A stretch of DNA of 64,000 bases from VBDM01 sp035519135 (GTDB lineage Bacteria; Pseudomonadota; Gammaproteobacteria; Burkholderiales; SG8-39), in assembly GCA_035519135.1 (NCBI GenBank), contig DATIWX010000092.1:26294-90293 (forward strand), read 5' to 3'. A program made the translations under genes and the position numbers. How positions within the stretch are numbered: position 1 is the stretch's first letter; each line of letters opens with the position of its first letter. The notes below the pieces were generated by a model. It was not told the DNA's origin, searched no databases, and was given only the letters and a program-made list of their open reading frames with translations. This document shows, in pieces, positions 18,756-27,573 of this stretch.

Positions 18756-19679
18756 CTACGCCCGGTCCCCCACGCGCTCGCCCAGCAGCCCCGAAGGCCG
18801 CAGCACCAGCACGGCGATCAGCACGATGAAGGCGAACACGTCCTGGTAGTTGGAGCCGAATACGTTCCCGGTCAGGTCGCCGATATAGCCCGCGCCCAGC
18901 GCCTCCACCACGCCGAGGAGCACGCCGCCGAGCATTGCTCCGGGAATGTTGCCGATGCCGCCCAGCACCGCCGCGCAGAACGCCTTCAGCCCGAGTTGCG
19001 AGCCCATGGTGTAGTGGGCGATGCCGTAGTAGCTCGCCACCATTACGCCCGCGACGGCGGCGAGGGCGGCGCCGATGACGAAGGTGAGGGCGATGATGCG
19101 GTCGGCGTCTATGCCCATGAGCGCCGCGACCTGAGGGTCGTGCGCGGTTGCGCGCATCGCGGTGCCGAGCCGGGTCCGGTACACGAGCCCCGCGAGCCCC
19201 GCCATCGTCAGCACCGAGATCGCGATGATCGCGATCTGCACGCCGGTGATGGTCGCCCCGCCGACCGTGTACGACTGCACCTTGAGAACCTGCGGGAAGG
19301 CAAGCGGGTTGCGGCTCCAGATCATCATCGCCAGGTGCTGGAGGATGATCGATACGCCGATCGCCGTGATCAGCGGCGCCAGCCGCGGCGCGCCCCGCAG
19401 AGGCCGGTACGCCATTCGCTCCATCGCATAGCCGACGAGCATGCACGCGGGAATCGCGCAGCCGGTGGCGATGAGAACTACGACGAGGGGCGGCAGGCCC
19501 ATCGGCACGAGCGCGCCGATCACGGTATAGGCCACCATCGCGCCGATCATCACCACCTCGCCGTGCGCGAAATTGATCAGCTGGATGATGCCGTAGACCA
19601 TGGTGTAGCCGAGCGCGACCACGGCATAGACGGCTCCGAGGGTCAGCCCGTTGATCAGCTGCTGGATGAAGATGTCCAT
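18756..19679 (-). CDS. livH: Branched-chain amino-acid-type ABC transporter permease LivH
   Basis: Inner-membrane permease of 307 residues. The N-terminus MDIFIQQLINGLTLGAVYA and GYTMVYGIIQLINFAHGEV are textbook LivH. The coupling loop RATAHDPQVAALMGID and GGIGNIPGAMLGG are also present. An intrinsic terminator lies between livK and this gene, so the permease and ATPase genes probably receive less transcription than the receptor. Confidence 0.95.
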   Translation of the reverse strand: MDIFIQQLINGLTLGAVYAVVALGYTMVYGIIQLINFAHGEVVMIGAMVAYTVIGALVPMGLPPLVVVLIATGCAIPACMLVGYAMERMAYRPLRGAPRLAPLITAIGVSIILQHLAMMIWSRNPLAFPQVLKVQSYTVGGATITGVQIAIIAISVLTMAGLAGLVYRTRLGTAMRATAHDPQVAALMGIDADRIIALTFVIGAALAAVAGVMVASYYGIAHYTMGSQLGLKAFCAAVLGGIGNIPGAMLGGVLLGVVEALGAGYIGDLTGNVFGSNYQDVFAFIVLIAVLVLRPSGLLGERVGDRA

Positions 19680-19689
19680 GCGCGTTCAG

Positions 19690-19720
19690 GAAAAGAAAAC
19701 GGCACCCGCGGGTGCCGTTC
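19690..19720 (-). terminator. Intrinsic terminator between livK and livH
   Basis: On the minus strand AACGGCACCC (19710-19719) pairs with GGGTGCCGTT (19698-19707) around a two-base centre. A T-rich run (TTTTCTTTT) follows. It sits 23 bases after the livK stop and before the livH start. It would let the receptor be made in excess over the permease, a usual design for binding-protein-dependent transporters. Confidence 0.8.
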
Positions 19721-19742
19721 TGGAGACATCTTTCAAGTGCGC

Positions 19743-20963
19743 TTACTTCTTCGAAGCTTCCCCGGCGTTCGATGACGATGACTGAGCGATGAAGTCCTCG
19801 TACCTGATGGTCTTGCCGCTCTTGATGATGGCGATCGGGGTGAGCTCACCCGCCTTCATGGTGAAGATCGTCATTTCGGCGTCGCTGCGGTCGCCCTTGG
19901 AGTCGAAGACGATCTTCCCGGTGGCGCCGGCGTAGTCGATCTTCTGCAGCTCGGGCAGGTATTTCGCGGGATCGGCCGAATTCGCCTTCTTCATCGCCGC
20001 GATCAGCAGATTCGCAGCATCGTAGGTGAAGGGCGAATACAGGATCGGGTCGATATTGAAGCGCTTCTTGTACGCGTCCAGGAATTTCTTCGACGCCGCC
20101 TGGGGGGGAATGCCGGCCTGCGAGCACAGCAAGCCGTCCGCGGCCTCGCCCGCGAGCTGCTTCATCTTGTCGGTGCAGGAACCGTCGCCGAAGGAGAACA
20201 CCGCCTTGATGCCAAGCTCGCGTCCCTGCCTGAGCAGGGGACCGCCGGTGGCGTCCATGCCGCCGTAGAACACGGCGTCGGGATTCTGTCCCTTCACCTT
20301 GGTGAGCACCGCCTTCCAGTCGGTAGTCTTGTCGGTGCCTCGCTCCCGCGGAAGCACCTTGACGCCGGCAGCGGCGAGCGTCTTCTCCACCTCGTTCGCG
20401 AGGCCCTCGCCGTAGGCGGTGGCATCGTCGATCACCGCCGCGAGCTTGGGCTTCACCGTCGCGGCCAGGTAGTTCGCGATCGCCGGACCCTGCTGATCGT
20501 CGCGCCCGACCACGCGGAAGACGTTCTTGAATCCCTGCTCGGTGAGTTTCGGGTTGGTGGCCGACCCGGTGATCATGGGGATCGGCGGATTGGCCCCGTT
20601 GTATACCGCCGAGGCGGGAATGGTGACGCCCGAGTTGAGGTGCCCGACCACCCCGGCGACCTTGGTGTCGACGAGCTTCTGCGCCACGGTAGTGCCGACC
20701 TTGGGGTCGGCCTGGTCGTCGAGCGAGATGAGGTCGAACTGCACGTCCTTCCCGTCGATCTTGACTCCCGCCGCGTTGGCCTCCTCGATCGCGAGCCGTG
20801 CGCCGTTCTCGTTGTCCTTGCCGAGGTGGGCGATTCCGCCGGTCAGCGGCGCGACGCTGCCGATGACGACCGACACCTTCCCGGAGGCCGGCGCCTTCTT
20901 GTCGCCGCAGCCGGAAACGGCCGCAACAGCAATCGCAACGACGAACACAGGGATGCGAGTCAT
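19743..20963 (-). CDS. livK: Branched-chain amino-acid-type ABC transporter substrate-binding protein LivK
   Basis: Periplasmic receptor of the peripla_BP_6 family. It has 406 residues. The N-terminus is lipoprotein-like (VVAIAVAAVSGC, cysteine near residue 18). The family start follows, VVIGSVAPLTGGIAHLGKDN, then GARLAIEEANAAGVKIDG and GVVGHLNSGVTIPASAVY. The ATG at 20963 gives a signal sequence; the open frame upstream overlaps the cytochrome gene and is not coding. A terminator follows the stop. Confidence 0.95.
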   Translation of the reverse strand: MTRIPVFVVAIAVAAVSGCGDKKAPASGKVSVVIGSVAPLTGGIAHLGKDNENGARLAIEEANAAGVKIDGKDVQFDLISLDDQADPKVGTTVAQKLVDTKVAGVVGHLNSGVTIPASAVYNGANPPIPMITGSATNPKLTEQGFKNVFRVVGRDDQQGPAIANYLAATVKPKLAAVIDDATAYGEGLANEVEKTLAAAGVKVLPRERGTDKTTDWKAVLTKVKGQNPDAVFYGGMDATGGPLLRQGRELGIKAVFSFGDGSCTDKMKQLAGEAADGLLCSQAGIPPQAASKKFLDAYKKRFNIDPILYSPFTYDAANLLIAAMKKANSADPAKYLPELQKIDYAGATGKIVFDSKGDRSDAEMTIFTMKAGELTPIAIIKSGKTIRYEDFIAQSSSSNAGEASKK

Positions 20964-20989
20964 GGCGGCCTCCGGTTTCAGGGCGGAAC

Positions 20990-21304
20990 CTACTTGACGG
21001 TCAGGACGAACTTCGCGAGCGTCTTGGCCTCGTCGTCGTTCACTGTCCCGTTCGGCGGCATCGGGATCGGGCCCCAGACGCCGGTCGAGCCCTCCCGGAT
21101 CTTCTTCGTCAAGTAGGCCTCCGCGTCCTTGCGGCCCTTGTACTTCGCCGCGACGTCCTTGTACGCGGGTCCGACCAGCTTCTTGTCCAGCGCGTGGCAG
21201 CTGAGGCAGGCCTTGTCCTTGAGCAGCTGCTGCGCGTCCGCCGCAAATGCCGCGCCGCTGGACAGTGCCAGGCCGAGCGAGGCCGAAATGACTATGAGTT
21301 TCAT
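20990..21304 (-). CDS. Small class I cytochrome c (c551/c552-like)
   Basis: Secreted monoheme electron carrier of 104 residues. The signal peptide runs to AAFAAD, the heme site is CLSCH and the methionine ligand is in PIPMPPNGTVND, the class I c8/c551 pattern. The ATG at 21304 follows an AGGAG ribosome-binding site. It sits 33 bases after the YyaL-type gene and 26 bases before livK, all on one strand. Its electron partner is not evident. Confidence 0.93.
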   Translation of the reverse strand: MKLIVISASLGLALSSGAAFAADAQQLLKDKACLSCHALDKKLVGPAYKDVAAKYKGRKDAEAYLTKKIREGSTGVWGPIPMPPNGTVNDDEAKTLAKFVLTVK

Positions 21305-21337
21305 GAGATCTCCTGGGTCCAAAAAAGTCGCGCCATG

Positions 21338-23362
<2,025 letters not shown>

Positions 23363-23406
23363 GACCGGGGACTGCGAAGGCGTTCCCCCAGTGTAGACTT
23401 GCCCGC

Positions 23407-24051
23407 ATGCACATTCAACGCCGCCGCGCGCTGCTCGCCCTCGCCGCCGGAATCGGACTGCATCCGGCGCTACGCACCGCGCTGGCGCAAGCGAAGGAGG
23501 GCGTGCGCACCGTCAAGGGCCAAGTCAGCGTCAACGGCAGGCCGGCCGCCTTGGGATCTCTCATTCGCCCCGGCGACACCATCGAGGTCGGAAAGGACGC
23601 GCTCGCCGCTTTCGTCGTGGGCCAGGACGCGTTTCTCATGCGGAGCAACAGCCGCGCCGAGCTGGCCGGCGGCGGCGCCCTGGTCGCCGCCGTGCAGCTC
23701 GTCACCGGCGGACTTCTTTCGGTGTTCGGCGGCGGGTCACACCGCCTGACGACCTCGACGGCGACCATCGGCGTGCGCGGAACCGGTGCGTACATGGAAG
23801 CCGAGCCCTGGCGGACCTATTTCTGCCTGTGCTACGGCAGGGCCGAGGTCGCCACAAAGGAGGGAGGAGCGCGCGAGTCCTACTCGACGCAGCACCACGA
23901 TGCGCCGCGCTACATCTACGGCGACGGACGCAAGCAGGCGATCGCGCCGGCGAGCGTTTCCAACCACACCGACGCCGAGCTGATCCTGCTCGAGTCGCTC
24001 GTCGGAAGGACCCCGCCTGCGAGTTTCATGGACAGCCCGCTCAAGTACTAG
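23407..24051 (+). CDS. FecR-domain periplasmic protein with Tat-like signal
   Basis: Exported protein of 214 residues. The N-terminus QRRRALLALAAGIGLHPAL has an arginine cluster before a hydrophobic stretch, like a Tat signal. A FecR domain follows (GRPAALGSLIRPGDTIEVGKDALAAFVV, in part, then LTTSTATIGVRGTGAYME). FecR domains occur in signalling anti-sigma proteins, but no sigma factor is adjacent and there is no membrane helix after the signal. A cysteine pair, CLC, sits in the middle. Its stop shares CTAG with the convergent ilvD stop. Function unknown. Confidence 0.75.
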   Translation: MHIQRRRALLALAAGIGLHPALRTALAQAKEGVRTVKGQVSVNGRPAALGSLIRPGDTIEVGKDALAAFVVGQDAFLMRSNSRAELAGGGALVAAVQLVTGGLLSVFGGGSHRLTTSTATIGVRGTGAYMEAEPWRTYFCLCYGRAEVATKEGGARESYSTQHHDAPRYIYGDGRKQAIAPASVSNHTDAELILLESLVGRTPPASFMDSPLKY

Positions 24052-25724
24052 CCGTCCGTTATCGCACCCTTGCTCGCGGTGGAAACCAATTTCATGTACT
24101 TCGCCATCAGGCCGCGGGTGTAGCGCGGCTTCGGCTGCTTCCACTTCTTCCTTCGCGCGGCGAGCTCCTTCGCCGGAACGTTCAGCTGCAGCAGGCGCTT
24201 CTTCGCGTCGATGGTGATCGAATCGCCTTCCTTCACCAGCGCGATGGTCCCGCCGACGTAGGCCTCGGGCGCGACGTGACCCACCACCATGCCCCAGGTT
24301 CCGCCAGAAAAACGCCCGTCCGTGACGAGTCCAACCGATTCCCCGAGCCCTTGCCCGATCAGCGCGGAGGTCGGCGCGAGCATCTCCTGCATGCCGGGGC
24401 CGCCCTTCGGCCCTTCGTAACGGATCACGATCACGTCGCCCGGCTTGATCTTCTTCGCGAGTATCGCCTTCATCACCGCGTTCTCGGAGTCGAACACGCG
24501 CGCCGGCCCGGTGATCGAGGTCTGCTTCAATCCCGTGATCTTGGCGACGCAGCCCTCGGTGGCGAGATTGCCCTTGAGGATCGCGAGGTGGCCCTGCGCG
24601 TACATCGGGTTGCTCCAGGGCCGGATGACGTCCTGGTCCGCTCGCGGCTCGTCGGGCACGCCGGCGAGCTCTTCGGCCAGGGTGCGGCCGGTGATCGTCA
24701 GGCATTCCCCGTGCAGCACGCCGTGCACCAGCAGCATTTTCAGCACTTGCGGGGGCCCGCCCGCGGCGTGGAAATCCGTAGCGACGTACTGGCCCGAAGG
24801 CTTGAGGTTGCACAGCACCGGGACTTTCCTGCGCACGCGCTCGAAGTCGTCGAGCGTCCATTTCACGCCCGCCGCGCTGGCGATGGCGAGGTAATGCAAC
24901 ACCGCGTTGGTCGAGCCGCCGGTCGCCATCACCAGCGCTATCGCGTTCTCGATCGACTTGCGCGTGATGATGTCGCGCGGCCGGATGTTGTTGCGGATCG
25001 CGTTCACCAGCACCCGCGCCGACTGCGCGGAGGAGTCCGCCTTCTCCGGGTCGGGAGAGGCGAGCTGCGAAGAGTTCAGCAAACTCATGCCCAGCGCCTC
25101 GAATGACGAGGACATGGTGTTGGCGGTGTACTGGCCGCCGCAGGCGCCCACCGACGGGCAGGCGTTCTTCTCGATGCCGTCGAAATCCTCCTGCGAGATC
25201 TTCCCCGCGGCGCGCGCGCCCACCGCTTCGAAAGGCGACACGATGGTGAGCTTCTGGCCTTTCCAGAATCCCGGCTTGATCGTGCCGGCGTAGACGAAGA
25301 TCCCGGGCACGTTGATGCGCGCCATCGCCATCATGGCACCGGGCATGTTCTTGTCGCAACCGCCGACGCAGATCACGCCGTCCATCTGCTGGCCGTTCAC
25401 CGCGGTCTCGATCGCGTCCGCGATCACCTCGCGCGAGATGAGCGAGTACTTCATGCCCTCGGTGCCCATGCCGATGCCGTCGGTGACGGTCGGGAAGCCG
25501 AACACCTGCGGCATCGCTCCCGCCGCCTTCACCGCGGCGGCGGCGCTGTCGACCAGCGGCTGGATGCCGGCGTTGCACGGGTTCATGGTGGAGTGGCCGT
25601 TGGCGACGCCGACGATCGCCTTGTCGAAGTCGCCGTCGCCGAAGCCCACCGCGCGCAGCATCGCGCGGTTGGGCGAGCGCGCGTCGCCATGGGTGATCGT
25701 TTTGCTTCTCCAGTTGTCGGCCAT
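24048..25724 (-). CDS. ilvD: Dihydroxy-acid dehydratase
   Basis: Iron-sulfur enzyme that dehydrates dihydroxy acids to 2-keto acids in valine, leucine and isoleucine synthesis. It has 558 residues, the shorter class. Cluster cysteines are in GGCDKNMPGAMMAM and in CPSVGACGGQYTANTM. The C-terminal TDGRFSGGTWGMVVGHVAPEA is conserved. It is divergent from lgt, with 60 bases between starts. Confidence 0.96.
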   Translation of the reverse strand: MADNWRSKTITHGDARSPNRAMLRAVGFGDGDFDKAIVGVANGHSTMNPCNAGIQPLVDSAAAAVKAAGAMPQVFGFPTVTDGIGMGTEGMKYSLISREVIADAIETAVNGQQMDGVICVGGCDKNMPGAMMAMARINVPGIFVYAGTIKPGFWKGQKLTIVSPFEAVGARAAGKISQEDFDGIEKNACPSVGACGGQYTANTMSSSFEALGMSLLNSSQLASPDPEKADSSAQSARVLVNAIRNNIRPRDIITRKSIENAIALVMATGGSTNAVLHYLAIASAAGVKWTLDDFERVRRKVPVLCNLKPSGQYVATDFHAAGGPPQVLKMLLVHGVLHGECLTITGRTLAEELAGVPDEPRADQDVIRPWSNPMYAQGHLAILKGNLATEGCVAKITGLKQTSITGPARVFDSENAVMKAILAKKIKPGDVIVIRYEGPKGGPGMQEMLAPTSALIGQGLGESVGLVTDGRFSGGTWGMVVGHVAPEAYVGGTIALVKEGDSITIDAKKRLLQLNVPAKELAARRKKWKQPKPRYTRGLMAKYMKLVSTASKGAITDG

Positions 25725-25784
25725 GTCGAAGAACTCCGTGTTACGCTTCCGCCGATTTTACTTGAACTCCCAGGCGGCCCGAGC

Positions 25785-26573
25785 ATGCTCGTCCACCCGA
25801 ACTTCGATCCCGTCGCCATCCACCTCGGGCCCCTCGCCGTGCGCTGGTACGGCCTCATGTACCTGGTGGGCTTCGGCCTCGCGTTCTGGCTGGGGCGCCT
25901 GCGCATCAAGCAATCGAAAGCCGGCCGCGTCACCTACGAGGCCCTCGACGATCTGCTGTTCTTCGGCGTGCTCGGCGTGGTGCTGGGCGGGCGGCTCGGC
26001 TACGTGCTGTTCTACAAGCCGGGCTACTACCTTTCCCATCTGCTCGAGATCCCGGCCGTGTGGCACGGCGGGATGTCCTTTCACGGCGGGTTTCTGGGTG
26101 TGCTGCTTGCGGTGTGGTGGGTGGCGAGAAAGCACGAGCTGCGCTGGCTCGAAGTCACCGATTTTCTCGCTCCGCTCAGCCCGCTCGCCTTCGCGGCGGG
26201 AAGGCTGGGCAACTTCATCAACGGCGAGCTGCCCGGCCGCGTCACCAGCGTGCCCTGGGGCATGGTGTTTCAGGGCGGAGGCGCTCTCCCGCGCCATCCT
26301 TCGCAGCTCTACCAGTTCGCCCTGGAAGGGCTGCTGCTGTTCGCGATCCTGTGGATCTACTCGGCCAGGCAGAGGCCCGTGGGCGCGGTGTCGGCGGCGT
26401 TCCTCATCGGTTACGGGGCCTTGCGTTTCGCGGTCGAATTCTTCAGAGAGCCCGATGATTTTCTTGGGCTTCTTGCGCTGAATCTCTCCATGGGACAGTG
26501 GTTGTCTCTGCCCATGATCTTGGCCGGGGCCGGCATGCTCCTGTGGGCTTGGCGGCGGCCGCAGAAGGTCTAA
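25785..26573 (+). CDS. lgt: Prolipoprotein diacylglyceryl transferase
   Basis: Inner-membrane enzyme that attaches diacylglycerol to lipobox cysteines. It has 262 residues and about seven membrane segments. The N-terminal VAIHLGPLAVRWYGLMYLVGF is family-typical, and the signature GRLGNFINGELPGRVT contains the catalytic arginine. HPSQLYQFALEG and RFAVEFFREPD are also conserved. The ATG at 25785 is chosen because upstream in-frame sequence overlaps the ilvD start. The YdcH gene starts one base after its stop. Confidence 0.96.
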   Translation: MLVHPNFDPVAIHLGPLAVRWYGLMYLVGFGLAFWLGRLRIKQSKAGRVTYEALDDLLFFGVLGVVLGGRLGYVLFYKPGYYLSHLLEIPAVWHGGMSFHGGFLGVLLAVWWVARKHELRWLEVTDFLAPLSPLAFAAGRLGNFINGELPGRVTSVPWGMVFQGGGALPRHPSQLYQFALEGLLLFAILWIYSARQRPVGAVSAAFLIGYGALRFAVEFFREPDDFLGLLALNLSMGQWLSLPMILAGAGMLLWAWRRPQKV

Positions 26574-26574
26574 A

Positions 26575-26805
26575 ATGAAGCGTGCCATGGCCGAAGCAAG
26601 GAGCGACCACATGCAGGCTCAGATGAAGGAGCGCTTGCGGGAGTTGCAGCTCGAACACCGGGACCTGGACAGCGCGATCCACCGAATCTCAGACGACCCC
26701 AGCCACGATCAGCTCGCCCTCACCCGCATGAAGCGCCGCAAGCTCCTAATCAAGGACCAGATCTCCTGGATCGAGCGCCAGCTCGACCCCGACATCCCCG
26801 CCTGA
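26575..26805 (+). CDS. YdcH-family small protein (DUF465)
   Basis: Cytoplasmic protein of up to 76 residues with the DUF465 pattern: ELQLEHRDLDSAIHRIS, then LALTRMKRRKLLIKDQI. It is highly charged, probably a helical hairpin or coiled coil. The ATG at 26575 follows the lgt stop by one base; ATG at 26587 is an alternative start closer to the usual 70-residue length. Function unknown. Confidence 0.8.
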   Translation: MKRAMAEARSDHMQAQMKERLRELQLEHRDLDSAIHRISDDPSHDQLALTRMKRRKLLIKDQISWIERQLDPDIPA

Positions 26806-26814
26806 AGAGCGGCC

Positions 26815-27558
26815 TCACCCGAGCCCGCGCGCGATGAGCGACGCGCCGCTCGCGAGCAGCAGGATCGCCACCCCCCGCATCACCATCTCGCGTGAAATCG
26901 CGCGGAAGATCTTCGACGCAAGGTAGACCGCGAACAGCCCCGCCGGGATCGCCGCGGCTGCCGCGATCCACACGCCGTCCTGCATCAGGAGGCCCGTAAC
27001 CGCGAACGCGACCAGGCGCAGCCCGATGCTGAAGATGGTGGTGAGAGTCATGGTGGCGCGGAACTGCTCCTTGCTCAAGGGACGGTGCGAGAGGTAGATC
27101 GCGTAAGGCGGGCCGCCCGCGCCGAAGAGCGTTCCGGACAGTCCTCCGCAGAACCCTGCGAAGAACGCCCAGTTGCGGCTGACGGTCGCGAGGGCCCCGC
27201 CGCGCGAAAGACTGTAGAGCGCGTAGCTGAGGACGAAGACGCCCAGCGCGATCAGCGACGCGTTGCGCGGCAGGTTTACCAGCAGCGTCGTCCCGGTGAC
27301 GATCCCGACGATCATCAGCGGCACCATGCGCGCGATGTCGCCGAGCAGGGCGTTTCTCGGGTTCTCGAGCCCCAGCCGCAGGCCGTTGCCGAAGTCCACG
27401 ATCGCGAACACCGCCAGCGCGAAAGGCAGCGGGACGAAGAAGGTCGCGAGCGGAATGGTGACCAGGGCCGAGCCGAAGCCGGTGAGGCCCTGGATGAATC
27501 CGCCGACGAAGGCGATCGGCGCGAGCGCAAGCGCCGCCGCCGCGCCTTCCAGGATCAT
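26815..27558 (-). CDS. TauE/SafE-family sulfite/anion exporter-like permease
   Basis: Inner-membrane protein of the TSUP family, 247 residues with about eight hydrophobic segments. The family repeats appear as GGFIQGLTGFGSALVTIPL and GGLSGTLFGAGGPPYAIYL. The substrate is unknown; relatives export sulfite or sulfoacetate or take up small anions. It is the last gene of the FrnE-like/YdiJ-like/TauE run, starting 15 bases after the dehydrogenase stop. Confidence 0.85.
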   Translation of the reverse strand: MILEGAAAALALAPIAFVGGFIQGLTGFGSALVTIPLATFFVPLPFALAVFAIVDFGNGLRLGLENPRNALLGDIARMVPLMIVGIVTGTTLLVNLPRNASLIALGVFVLSYALYSLSRGGALATVSRNWAFFAGFCGGLSGTLFGAGGPPYAIYLSHRPLSKEQFRATMTLTTIFSIGLRLVAFAVTGLLMQDGVWIAAAAAIPAGLFAVYLASKIFRAISREMVMRGVAILLLASGASLIARGLG

Positions 27559-27573
27559 CGGGAGCGGCGCGCC

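Noticed and set aside
23407..24051. FecR-domain gene as an anti-sigma factor
   Set aside because: No sigma factor is adjacent and no membrane helix follows the signal sequence, so only the domain name is used.
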